Source of the DNA: Batkoa obscura
Lineage: Eukaryota > Entomophthoromycota > Entomophthoromycetes > Entomophthorales > Batkoaceae
Assembly (NCBI GenBank): GCA_030770535.1
Contig: JASVEC010000005.1
Span: 1,900,058-1,964,057, forward strand
Length of the DNA stretch: 64,000 bases
Direction: 5' to 3'
Made by a program: the position numbers and the translations under genes. The notes beneath the pieces are model-generated. The model was not told the DNA's origin. It did no database searches and saw only the letters and a program-made list of their open reading frames with translations. Below, in pieces: positions 1-11,581 of the stretch (the first letter of the stretch is position 1; each line of letters starts with the position of its first letter).

Positions 1-1102
1 ATTCTACTGTAGTGAGGTGCTTTGTGCAAGTGAGGGTTGGGGTGGTCATTCTTTTGAAAAATAAAGTTGAAGTTGGAATGAATTATTTTCGAAATTTCAA
101 AATGAAAAGCAAAATGAATTTTCAATCAAACTGTTGAGCTTTGAAGTTTTTGAAAAATTTATTTTGATTTCGTTTTTAAATTTTTATTAAAAATTCAACA
201 TGGCTTTAATGCTTATTTTGTTCATAAAGTTTTAATATGATTTTTCCAATTTAATCTAGCAAAAACTGATCATTTAAAAAATTACTCAACATGATTGATC
301 AGAATAAGTAATTTTATGAATACTAATAATCCCTTATTTGACAAGTTTTAACTCAGAATTTCTTTAAATAACTCTACTAATAAATGGGGATGTATTTTTG
401 TGTTTAAGAATTTTACTAACAAATTTTCCGCTTAAATAGCGCTTAAAAAATGGAAAAAATAATGAAGTTAAAAAAAACACTCCCAAATGTTAATTTCCAA
501 TAAGTCTAATATAACTCAAAGAGTATGAAGGAATAATTAAAATTTGATATAATTGCTTAAATTTTATTATAAAGAATAAAGAGATCAAAGGCTTATAATC
601 CTTTACAAATTTAATGTATAATAGATAAATATAGAAATTTCATTAATGAAAAGGTAGAGTAGAATCTCATTAATTATAATAGTATTATTGAGATAAATAG
701 CACAATTAGATAATCAACTAGTAGTATTAAATAACTATTGATCAATTTTTAAGATCAAAAAACAAAAAATTAGGACTAAATAAAGATATTTAATAGAACA
801 CTATAATTTAAAGTGAATAACATTATATTAAATAAAATCTTATCTTTAAATTCCAAATTGTATGATATTAATAATTTTATAAACAATAGCTATTTTTACC
901 TTTATTAAAAATAATAACATAATTGATGGTAATATTGAAAATTTTACTAACTCAATATTAGACTATAAAAATTTCAACTAAATCGAATTGATTACATCTC
1001 AAAAGTTGACTGGGAATTTCATCATAAAGAAATTTAAAAATTCCCAAGTCAAAAGTGTTTATTTTTTTATAACTTTTGACATTCTATAAATATTTAAAAA
1101 AA
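1..1102. other. AT-rich intergenic region
   Basis: No convincing gene is seen upstream of the SEA4 gene. The only recognisable content is one copy of the 100-bp MITE-like element at 386-484. Confidence 0.6.
386..484 (+). mobile_element. MITE-like element, copy 1 (full length)
   Basis: This 99-bp copy starts GGGGATGT and ends in a diverged ACACTCCC. It is flanked by the direct repeat AAAT on both sides (382-385 and 485-488). It carries the family's internal AGCGCT palindrome. It has no coding capacity, and its mobilising transposase is not in the window. Confidence 0.8.
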
Positions 1103-4100
1103 ATGGCTCATTTAACACGCTATTCACGAATACAATGGTCCTATCATGATAGTAACACTTTTATAGTATCTGGTTCGGATATTAGACTATATAAATTAAA
1201 TATGGAGGTACAGTGATTTAATATATCATTAAGTAGAATTTAAATACCAAACAATTTAGAATAAAATACAAAAACCAAGTTTTAATTTAATAGCTATCAA
1301 CACGGAAATACCTCAGATAAGAGTAATTTTCAATCTTAAAATTAAATACAACTATATTAATATTTTTTACAGTGTTATGATCAAAATCGAGATCCATTGT
1401 ATTCAGATTTATTAGCCATAGGACAAAGTAGTGGACGTATTAATCTCATCAAATTACAAAATATATATAGTATGGAAATGGAAGAGAATTGGCTTGGATA
1501 TCAAAAAGAAAGTATAGTAAAAGGGTATCAAATTCGTAGTCCAAGAGCATGTAATGGGATTCAATTTAATCCTTATCAAAGTAATTTATTAGCTTGTGGT
1601 TTGGACAAAATTAGAAACGATCATTCTTTATTGATTTATGATATTAATAAAGGAGGGAATACAAATGGAAATGGAAATGGAAATGGAAATGGAAATCAAT
1701 CTGCTTATATATCACCAAAGGTAAGTTTTTTTTTATTTATAAATTTATTTTCAATTTAAAATCTATCTTTTATTTTGACTTTTAGTTTAATCAACCTCAA
1801 CCTAATCTACCTGAAGTAATGAGTGATTTAGCTACAATAAGATCTTTTTCGAATCATCGATTAAAAAATCAATATCAAAATGATAATGATTTACCTTTGT
1901 ATCAATTAGCTTCTTCAGAAGCAGTTCATTCTCTTGTTTGGAGTTTTAATAATAGTTTTGAATTAATTGCTGGCCTGGGTTTAAAAAGATTAAGGTTATA
2001 CGATTTAAGAGGTAAATTTTATATAATAGTATCAATATTAATATATTAACATTATATAGAAAACAATAGTATTAATAATTCAGGATCTATATTTAATACC
2101 AAATGTACTTATAATTTACAAATTGATCCGTTTAATTTTAATAATATATTAAGTCATAGTGATGATGGAAGTATCACAATCTATGATTTAAGAAAAAACG
2201 ATAAACCAGTATTATTACAAGAAATGGAAGTTAAAAGTAAAACAATTCAATTAAATTATAATATTAATAAAAAAAATCAATTAAGTTTATTAAATTCAGA
2301 TGAAAAATATATAAGATTAACAGATATATTAAATCAAGAAAACAATGAGTTAAGTATTTATCGTTGGAGAAGATCACCAAAACTGAGTAATAATCTATCT
2401 TGTTATTCTTGGTTACCTAAAGAATTAAATATAAATTGTAAATATGGAAATCAATTCTTAACTATAAACAAAGAGGGAGAATTCAATTTAAATACAATTT
2501 ATGACCCTATTATGTTTAGTTTAAGTCCATTTAATGACATCACTTTACAATTGGAACCGATTAAACTATCAACTCAAAATTCATTTAATAATAATAATAA
2601 TAATAATAATAATATAAAGTTAAGTGATATAAATAATAATAGAAAAGAAATCAAGTTTAAAAGAATACTTCCATCACCTCATCCTAATCAACTGAATGAA
2701 AAATCGAGTTTTAATTTTCAATTAATTAAAAATGAACCAGACATTACAATGACTATGTATGAAAGAATTAAATTAGGTTATGGATTGAATATCGAAAAAA
2801 ATATTAATATTGTTAAAGAGCAGGATTTGAAGTATTTATGGAAATTTATACAAAGTAAGTTATGGTTATTATGAATATATTAATAATATTGATAATGAAC
2901 TTTTTGTTTTATTTTTAGAATTTTTAAGCTTTTATAAAAAAGGCAGCACTAAAATAGAAAATCAAGAATATTTATTTCATTCTTTAAGTAAAATATTATT
3001 ATTAAATCAACAAAGTAAAATTCATTTATTAGTATTTATCTGATATTATTAATAATTTATTTTAGCTAATCATAATAAAAAAAATTCATCAAGTTCTATA
3101 AATTCAAGGACACAAAGTAACGAACGAGTGATGAAATCTCCGCCATCAAAAAAAGAAAATTTGAGCTTAAATTATCGTCAAGCTTTATGTTTAGAATTAT
3201 TTAATCCATATGATTTACCTTTTTTTCAAGATTTATTTCAAGGGGTTAAATTAAATTTAGAAAATATTAATACTATTATTAATAAGTAAGTTGAATATTT
3301 TTATTGTAATAATAATAGTTTATTTATTTGTTATTTTAGTTTGGAAAAAAATCTGGAATATGGAAAAGCAGCAATATTAAGTTTTATTATGATAGGAATT
3401 GAAAAAACAATACAAGTATTAAAAGATTCTAATATTGATAATTATCAATGGTTAGCATTAACATTATCTAATAATATAGGCAATAATAATAATTGGAAAG
3501 AATCATTAGTCATATTATTAAATAAGATAACTGATAAAAAAATTCAAGTGTTATTAAATTATTTTATAAATCGAGACTATAAATTAATAGTGGAGCATCC
3601 AGGTTTAGATTTTTACGAAAAAATGTTACTAGCTATTAAAGTATTATCGGATGAAGATTTAAAAGCATTTTTAGATAAATATTCTAAACAATTAATTAAA
3701 CTTGGGGATTTAAAAGGGTTATATTTATTAGGATTTTATACAAATAATACTTTGTTATTATATAATAATTATTTAGATTTAACTCATGATATACAAACCG
3801 TGGCATTGCTATCTAGTTATACTCAACTATCACCTTCAGCAAATCAAAAGTTGATATCTCAATCCTCAATATGGTATAATAATTATAAGTCAATATTACA
3901 AAATTGGAAATTTTATACTCAAAAATGTCAATTAGATGTACTAAAATCCAGATTAATTTCTAATAAAACAAATAATCCTCAAATATTAGTAAGATGTAAT
4001 TTCTGTAATTTAAGTATCTCTGGTCAAGGCTTATTAACAGGAAATAATGCAAACAAACATCGGAGTAATCGATCATTACCTATATCTTCAGGCACTAATA

Positions 4101-4635
4101 CACCACCATTGACAAATCCAAGCAATGTTAGTAATTTATCTTTGGGAAATAAAGTAAGTTTTTGTGTTTTTGTATATTTTGATAATATCTAAGTTAATAA
4201 TTTATTTAATAACTTTAATAAAAGTCGATTGCATGTCCAAATTGTAAAAAAGCATTACCACGTTGTTCATTATGTCGATTATATTTAGGTTCAGCACCAG
4301 ATTCTTTATCTTCTCCCTTTTTTTCAACTGTACCACAAACAAATACACCATTATTAAATCAAGGTAATATCTAATTAATTTTAATATATATTTATAATTT
4401 GAATTATTAAATTCAATCTCTTAATTTTTACATAAATAATAATAATAATAATAATATAGATAATGATAACAATAATGATAATAATAGTAGTACTCAATTA
4501 CATAATTATTATTATTCCTTTTCTTGGTGTATGTCTTGTCGTCATGGAGGACATACAATTCATTTACAATCTTGGTTTTCTTCTCACGATTTGTGTCCAG
4601 TGTCTGATTGTAATTGTCTGTGTAATTCGATTTAA
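1103..4635 (+). CDS. SEA4: SEA4/MIOS-like WD40-RING protein of the GATOR2/SEACAT complex
   Basis: Product of 993 aa. Ten exons: 1103-1207, 1260-1322, 1373-1720, 1786-2011, 2060-2854, 2919-3014, 3066-3285, 3340-4153, 4225-4363, 4460-4635; all phases agree. The N-terminal third reads as a WD40 propeller, including the MIOS-type block [16 protein letters not shown] and a later [11 protein letters not shown]. The middle is alpha-helical. The C-terminus has the diagnostic zinc fold [11 protein letters not shown] followed by [18 protein letters not shown] and a C-x-C tail, as in human MIOS and yeast Sea4. Known members act with SEH1/WDR24/WDR59 on the vacuole or lysosome surface to control TORC1 in response to amino acids. 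Odd features are Asn-rich tracts and a Gly-Asn repeat coded by a GGAAAT hexamer near 1667-1696. Family assignment is strong; exact exon ends are by eye. Confidence 0.9.
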
Positions 4636-5079
4636 AATTGAAGTAAAATTAACGTTAAAAGTTATTTTTAAAGAGTTGAGGTATTAATTTAAGATTTGGA
4701 TTCTAAGATTTTTAGTGAGTCGATAGTCAAGAGACTATTGTTGCAGTTTACAATGATATTGTGAGCACTTTTTTCATGTGGTTAATAAAAGAGAGATTGA
4801 TATTTTTGTAAATATAATAATGAATTTCGTATTTTTATTAATTATAAATAGTATGTTTTTATCTTGTATAAACTATCGATTCTAGAAATAGTAGAATAAT
4901 AGAAATAGAATCTGTTCTCAATTTGCTTTGAAAAATATTTGATATTGGGATTGTCTATTAAATTTTGTTAGCTTAAATATTGCAAATGATCAAAAACATG
5001 AACTTAAATCTTTAAAAAAATCAAAATTTTATTTTGATTTCATTTTTGTTTAATCTTCTCTCAACTTTATAATTATTCA
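4636..5079. other. Intergenic spacer, SEA4 to dim1
   Basis: AT-rich spacer between two genes on the same strand. I see no ORF, repeat or RNA gene in it. Confidence 0.5.
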
Positions 5080-5976
5080 ATGGTAAAACCAACACAATAA
5101 TAAAAATAATCTCCCAATAGCTAATCCTTTATTCAGTCTTATTTTTTACCTCATTTAACCAATGGTAAATTTAGATTATTAATTGATTTTTTAATAATAA
5201 ATTAATCTTCCATTAAAGGTTGGCAAGTAGATCAAGCTATATTATCCGAAGAAGAACGAGTGGTGGTTATACGATTTGGACATGATTGGGTAAGTATTGA
5301 TAATGTTATTATCCATTCTTTTATTTCAAATTTTTTATTAACTAACATTTCAAATTTAAAACAAATAATTTATTAATTTAATTTAATTTTGTTAATATTA
5401 GGATCCAACATGTATGAAAATGGATGAAGTGTTATATTCCGCTGCTGAAAAGTTAAAGAATTTCTGTGTCATGTATTTGGTGAGTGAGTTTTTCTAAAAT
5501 AATAATAATAATAATAAATTAATAATGAACTTTTTATAAACTTAATGATTCACTTAATCAATATTAATATTAAATTAATTTTATAGGTGGATATAACTGA
5601 AGTACCTGATTTTAATCGAGTAAGTTTTATTTTAAAACAAAATGAAATAAATTCATGTTTTATCATATATATTAATTCCTTCTCTTTTAGATGTATGAGT
5701 TGTATGATCCTTGTACTGTCATGTTTTTTTATCGAAATAAACATATAATGATTGATTTGGGTACTGGAAATAATAATAAAATTAATTGGGCTTTAGATAA
5801 TAAACAAGAGTTAATTGATTTAGTGGAAACCGTTTATAGAGGAGCCAGGAAGGGTAAGATTTGTTTTTATTATTGTTTTTTTTATAAATGGAATACTAAT
5901 AAAGAAATATTGATTTTTATCAGGCCGTGGTTTAGTTGTATCACCAAAAGATTATTCAACAAAGTATAAATATTAA
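5080..5976 (+). CDS. dim1: Dim1/TXNL4A U5 snRNP thioredoxin-fold protein
   Basis: Product of 142 aa, the usual length of the family. Seven exons: 5080-5082, 5137-5164, 5219-5289, 5402-5479, 5587-5619, 5691-5853, 5924-5976. The first exon is only the start codon; exon 2 then reads SYFLPHLTNG, as in known Dim1. Near-identical family blocks follow: WQVDQAILSEEERVVVIRFG, then DPTCMKMDEVL, VDITEVPDFN, YELYDPCTVMFFYRNKHIM and the C-terminal SPKDYSTKY. Dim1 (Dib1 in budding yeast) is part of the U5 and U4/U6.U5 snRNP and is needed for spliceosome activation, fitting a genome this rich in introns. The gene converges with the chorismate mutase-prephenate dehydratase gene, 136 bp away. Confidence 0.95.
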
Positions 5977-6112
5977 GCAAGTTGATTATAATAAAAGTTT
6001 ATATATCTATTTTATTTAAACCATTTATTAATAATTAAATAAGTTAAATTAAAAAAATACTCATTTTTAAATCAAATATTTTATTTTATGTTAAAAAACT
6101 GAAGTTTTTAAT

Positions 6113-7453
6113 TTATTCCATTGAACTAGGTCTTTGATGAGGATAAGAACCCAACACTTTAATATCCACACAATATTTGCTCAATTCGTTTAAAGCATCC
6201 TTAACTTTAGGATTATTACAATGACCTACAAATTCCACGAAGAAAATATAATTCCAAGGAGCTAATTTTTGTGGTGCTGGACGAGTATCAATTTTAGTTA
6301 AATTAAGTTCATAATCTTTAAATACTTTTAAGCCATCACATAAAGCACCTGGAATTCGATGATCTACAGTAAAGGATACAAAGGTACGATCATCACCTGT
6401 TTCATCAACTATAGATTTACCAATGACAACGAATTTAGTGAAGTTATCTATTTAAATTTATTAATATTGAATGAAATGATATTTTGTTATTAGTAAAATA
6501 CTTACATTTATTATCAGCAACATTCTCATTTAATATAGGTAAATCATAAATTTTAGAACATAATGGTGAACAAATAGCAGCTGAATACATTTCTGTAGAG
6601 GCCAATTCAGCTGCTCTAGCTGTGGATTCCACATTCACTCTTTCCACATGTGGGTAATGGAGATCCAACCAATTACTACATTGTGAAAAGGCTACTCTAT
6701 GAGAATAAATTCTTTTGATACCGCTTTTTTGAAAGTGAGATAATAAAGCTTGATTAATCTAAAATAATATAGAAAAATAATTTGTTATTAAGAACAAATA
6801 AAACATATTATCTAAAAAGCTTACTGGTAGATAAACTTCCGCTCGAATTTGAGCTAATCGAAACTCTACAAATGGATCTAAGTTTTCAATCACGGTACCA
6901 GTAGTTGAGTTTTCAAATGGTATAACACCATAAGTAATACTTCCCTCTTCAACCGCCGAAAAAATAGCTCTTATATTTTTAATTGGTGTATAACCAACAG
7001 AATCACCAAAACGCTCTTTAGCAGCTTGATGGGTAAAAGTGCCACTTGGACCTAAGAAACCAATAGTAACTTCTTTTTGTAATGAAATAGAAGCAGACAT
7101 GATTTCTCTGTAAATACTACGTAAGGCTTCTTCATTCAAAGGACCGTTGTTGAGGGACTCTATCTAAAATGGAAGTTAGAGGGAAAAGTAAAATATTTGA
7201 AAAATTCAATTACCCTTTCAAATACTTTTTTTTCTTGACCTGGAAAATAAATTTCAGTAGATTGGGCATCACTAATGGATTTATTTTTAAATCAAATAAA
7301 CTAAATACAATCTTCAAATGAAATTTACCTATTATTAGCTTTTTTAGCTTCACCAATAGCTTGAGAAATTGAAGCCCTTTCATTTAATAAAGCAACAAGC
7401 TGACTGTCAACTGCACTCACCTTATGACGCAAATTATTTAAATCTTCACTCAT
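6113..7453 (-). CDS. pheA: Bifunctional chorismate mutase-prephenate dehydratase (P-protein), bacterial type
   Basis: Product of 369 aa. Five exons on the minus strand: 7329-7453, 7214-7271, 6825-7163, 6506-6758, 6113-6447. The N-terminal ~90 residues are an AroQ chorismate mutase helix bundle (MSEDLNNLRHKVSAVDSQL). Prephenate dehydratase follows (IGFLGPSGTFTHQAA; PFENSTTGTVIENL; the usual TRF motif reads TKF). An ACT domain with GALC ends in KVLGSYP. It would convert chorismate to prephenate and then to phenylpyruvate for phenylalanine synthesis, with feedback control through the ACT domain. Well-known fungi use separate enzymes (Aro7 and Pha2), while this domain order and wording resemble proteobacterial PheA, for example the Pseudomonas type. 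Four introns show it is a nuclear gene and not contamination. Function is confident; horizontal origin is inference. Confidence 0.92.
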
Positions 7454-8306
7454 GTTTTATTTTGTTTAGTTAGCTATTTTATTGACAAAAGATTACTAAC
7501 TTGAATACTTTTCTACGATTTTTATACATTTGAAATTTCAATGATTACTCATCCTTAGTCTTCTATTTCTAGGGATAAAATGAACTATTTTTAGTAATAT
7601 GACGAGAACTTCAGTGAATTAATGAGATAAATTGATCCTGAAATATCTTAAAATTAATGCAAGTTTTAGAAAAAATAATAAAACTTGATAATTTAATAAT
7701 AAAGTTTGAATATTAGAATTCCAAGTATCCTTCTTTGATAACTTAAAAGTATAATTTAGTTTTTGTTTGTTCTATAAAACCAAAGTTTGATGTAATGAAA
7801 TTAAATCAAGAAAGAGTGTTTATTATTAGCAATTATTTTTGAAATCAAGAAATTAATTTATTAATAAGTCTAAAAACTCATATATAAAAGTAGAACGCAA
7901 CTTAAATCTTTGTATTTTGATTATTAAATTAATAGATAATTCATAGTGTATGAATCTAAAATGTCTATTCTACTAATTCAAATCCTGTTTATAAAGAATT
8001 TTATTTTTGTTCACTTTTTACATAATATAAAACTTTAAACTTTTAAAAACAATACTATAAAATGTCTTCTTTAAGGATGTTTTTTGTTTCATTTATTTTT
8101 CCTATTTTTAACTGCTATTAAGTGGAAAAATAGTTATTAGAATTTATAAACAAAAGATATGTTTATACCTTGAAACTTTAATCTGCCTAAAAATTTGAAA
8201 AAATAAATTCAAAAAACTGTTTGTATATTTGATTATTTTATTATTTTAAAATTAGAAAATAACAAACTTTTATTAGTATTTTTTATTTTTATTAAAAACA
8301 AAATAT

Positions 8307-8365
8307 GGGATGTATTTTTGTACTTAAGAAATGGAAAAAATGATAAAACTAAAAAAAACATCTCT
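8307..8365 (+). mobile_element. MITE-like element, copy 2 (internally deleted)
   Basis: Only 59 bp long: both ends of the family are present (GGGATGTATTTTTG and ACATCTCT) but about 40 bp of the centre is missing. It is flanked by ATAT on both sides (8303-8306, 8366-8369). Confidence 0.7.
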
Positions 8366-8502
8366 ATATACTTACTGTCAAAGATGTATTATTATTTTAC
8401 AACAATAAATAAAGAGCTTTTAAAAGTATGATAGAAATTGTTATTACCAATCATCACTTTTAAACCTAATAATAGAATTTAATAATTTTAGGCATAACAT
8501 TT

Positions 8503-8594
8503 GGGAGGTATTTTTTTTGGTTTCATCACTTTCTATTTTTAAACACTGTTTGAGTGGAAAGGCTGTTAGTAAAATTCTTAAAAAAATACATCCC
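8503..8594 (-). mobile_element. MITE-like element, copy 3 (reverse orientation)
   Basis: A 92-bp copy in the opposite orientation, with diverged ends (GGGAGGT and ACATCCCT) and the flanks ATTT and ATAT. Divergence from other copies suggests an older insertion. Confidence 0.7.
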
Positions 8595-9490
8595 TATATT
8601 AATTTTGACTTTTTTCATTTTTTATATTTGATATTCTATTATTAACTCAAAATGAATATAAACTAATAAAAGAATTCATAATATCACATTTTTAATAAAT
8701 AAAAGGGTTGAAACAACTTTGATATTAAAAAGCCCTATTTTAAATGAACTAATATTGCTTTATTGTTTTCATGATATATATAGTTCAATAAAATTTAAGA
8801 TTTTGTTTTTTTCGATATTTGGTATGATTTGTTCTTATTATAAAACTAATACTGAAAATGAATTAAATAGCTTTATTTAATAAAGAAAATTATATATTGG
8901 AGTTATAGATAACCTAATCTATTTATATTATCAACATTAAATCGATTTTATATTACTCGATTTTTTATATTATAGTTTTAATTATAAATAATAGGTACAA
9001 TGAATACTACATATAAACCTGCAAAATTATTAAATGATATTATAACTGATTTTTTAGTGCCTTTTTTGAAAAATATCAATAAATATTAAAGATATAAATG
9101 AAAACTCAATAATGGAAATAAACAATATAAAATAAACCAAATGGAGTTTATGGGCATAGTAGAGAATTACAAAGCTACTGAAGATCAAAAATAAAAAACA
9201 AGCATAATAACTTTAATTTCAAACAAAGTATTGAAATTCAAATAACTTTATGAAAATAGGAGTAATAAAAATTATCTAATATTAACTTTTATTTTAATAG
9301 TTGACTAAATAAAGTAATTTCCAGTAAGATTCAATTTGGATGTGTGGTTAAATTATTTTAAACCCCGCCAAAAACTGAAAATTTTAGTCCAATTTAATTT
9401 TAAACTCAACTGGATCAAACATTATGAAACCAGAAATGAATACAGCATAAAATTTCATCTCATTTAATATTCAATGTAAAACGTAGCACC

Positions 9491-9498
9491 ATATAAAT
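9491..9498 (+). promoter_or_regulatory. TATA-like box upstream of the PRXL2-like gene
   Basis: ATATAAAT lies 83 bp before the start codon at 9581. In so AT-rich a genome such a match is common by chance, so the call is weak. Confidence 0.3.
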
Positions 9499-9580
9499 AC
9501 ATTTCTAACTTTTAACTTTAACTTTAACATTATATTCAATTACATTTTAGACTTTAGATTTTAATTATTCAATATACAAT

Positions 9581-10276
9581 ATGGCCGTGATAAGTTTATT
9601 AAAAATGGTAAAAAACCGAGTAGGTTTAAGTACCAAACGAGATACATTTTTAGATGGTATGACCTTAATGGACATTCATAAGAAACCAGTGAAACTTAAT
9701 TTATTATGGAAAAAGAACACGGTGATATTAAAAATATTACGACGATTAGGGTGTCCAATGACACGTTATGAATGTAAACTGTTAACCTTATTAAAACCTC
9801 ATTTTGATAAAATTGGGGTACGTTTGGTAGCTATTACATTCGAAGAAAAAGAATGTCAAAATTTTTTATTTGGTGGCTTTTGGCAAGGAGATTTATTGGT
9901 GGATAAAGATCGAGTTTCATATCGTGCATTGGGATTAAATAAACAATCCGCTTTAGTTGGTTTATCCGACCTTTTTACTTCCAGTGGTAGAACAGCAATG
10001 AAAGCAGCTAAAGAAGCTAATATTCAAGGTGATTTTAAAGGGGATGGATTTCAATTAGGAGGTACTTTTATTGTTAAAAAAGGGGGTGGGGTTGTCTACG
10101 AGTTTCGTCAAAACTCAAGCTCAGTATTCCCTTCAATTAAAGAAATTTATTCAATCGTTGGTGGTAACCCGGATGATGTGGAGGAAATTGCACCTTTAGA
10201 ATGCGTGTTTCATCAAGGTTCTAAACAGAAAGTTAGTACCTCAAAGGACGACGAATGGTTATTTAATTTAGCTTGA
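9581..10276 (+). CDS. PRXL2/AhpC-TSA-like thioredoxin-fold protein
   Basis: Intronless, 231 aa. The body matches the AhpC/TSA-2 (PRXL2, FAM213) family. It has a beta strand leading to ILRRLGCPMTRYEC at about residues 52-65, then FEEKECQNFLFGGFWQGDL. A helical insert precedes GDGFQLGGTFIVKKGG, the family's typical GEGFxLGGxFVV block. Relatives are redox proteins: peroxiredoxin-like reductases or prostamide/PGF synthases. The usual C-x-x-C active site is altered: C58 is kept but the fourth position is Thr61, and another Cys sits at 65. It may therefore work as a one-cysteine enzyme or use C58/C65; this is inference. No signal peptide is seen. The first ATG was taken as start, after an A-rich leader. 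Confidence 0.75.
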   Translation: MAVISLLKMVKNRVGLSTKRDTFLDGMTLMDIHKKPVKLNLLWKKNTVILKILRRLGCPMTRYECKLLTLLKPHFDKIGVRLVAITFEEKECQNFLFGGFWQGDLLVDKDRVSYRALGLNKQSALVGLSDLFTSSGRTAMKAAKEANIQGDFKGDGFQLGGTFIVKKGGGVVYEFRQNSSSVFPSIKEIYSIVGGNPDDVEEIAPLECVFHQGSKQKVSTSKDDEWLFNLA

Positions 10277-11581
10277 TTTTTTTTCTATTGTTCATAGAAT
10301 GTATCCCTATTTTTTTTACTCATAAAGATATAAATTTAGACTATTTAAAATTGATTGCTTTTGATTTGAAATTTAAAGTGAATAAGTTTAGATATATTTT
10401 AATTATACTATTTGATTAATCATCTTACTCTGTAATATAATAAATATGTTGAAATCAAAAAAAATTACATTTCAAGTAAATTTAAATAAATTGAATACAG
10501 ATATTAATAAAGTAAATAGGATAAATGAATATAAATAAATAAAATGATCCGAAACTTAAAAATTCAAAATATACGAATAATTTCATTATGCCTTCAATAC
10601 AATTATTAATGTGTGAACACTAGATGAAATGTTTTAATTTGTATTTATTTATATGTAGAATGAATATAACTTGAATGAGCAATGATCTTTATTTTCAACT
10701 GATTAGTTTAATAAACTTGATACTATTTTCATTAATCAAATTAATACAATGCAACTTAATCTTTATATTTCTAAATTATAATAAACGTTAAAAAGTTCAA
10801 TAATTCAAAACTTGTGCTTAACACTATAACCAACCCCTGTTTAAAATTTTACTTAATAAATTTGATTTTTTATATAAGTTTATTATTGTTAATAAATTAT
10901 AGAGCAATTTAAACTTAGCAACTTATATAATAATATTCACTTAAATAAATCCCTCATTATAGCCATAGTAGAACTCATAATATCAATTAGAATTAGAGTA
11001 TAAAAGGTAAATGTTTGATATTACACTTCGCTTTTAAATGAACGGATAAAACTCAATATTTTTAAAAATCAAATTATCATCCAAGTAAACATGTACTTTT
11101 AAAAAGGGTCTAGGTTTTCAAATGATTAGAGAAGATAGATACTAATATAAGTAAAATAACAATCAACTAAAGTAAAATAAGATATATTTTAAAATAATGT
11201 TTAATAAGCTATCATATTAAATAGAGAAAACAGGCTAAACTTGAGTAATAAATCTTGGAAGAATAGTAATGGATGTTATGATGGCTATTAACCTATTCTT
11301 TGTCTTAAGAAGCCTTAATCGTAGAATTGAAAGTGAGGTATTTTAGCTAATCTTTGATTTTATTTTAAAATGTACTAATAAAGCCCATTCTTGATTAAAC
11401 AATAACCAATGGCTTATTAATTATTTATGTAATTTTTTTAATACGCTTAAATTCAAATTATTTTATTATTATTAGTATCCATTCTATAATATATATTATA
11501 AATAATGAATGAATGTAGGTATAAATACTCCTTCAAACCTCTTCATTTCATTATTAGATTTTATTTATTCTTATTTAGACT
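10277..11581. other. AT-rich intergenic region
   Basis: No gene, repeat or RNA is recognised. The last 100 bases hold the TATA box of the multicopper oxidase gene. Confidence 0.5.
11520..11526 (+). promoter_or_regulatory. TATA box of the multicopper oxidase gene
   Basis: TATAAAT, 55 bp before the start codon, set in a less A-rich surround (GTAGG before it, CTCC after it). Similar boxes precede the other two secreted-protein genes in the window. Confidence 0.5.

Larger units (their letters stand above)
7454..9580. other. AT-rich intergenic region with two MITE-like copies
   Basis: No gene is recognised here. It contains a short deleted MITE copy (8307-8365) and a reverse-oriented copy (8503-8594). 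The last 100 bases carry the promoter of the downstream PRXL2-like gene. Confidence 0.55.
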
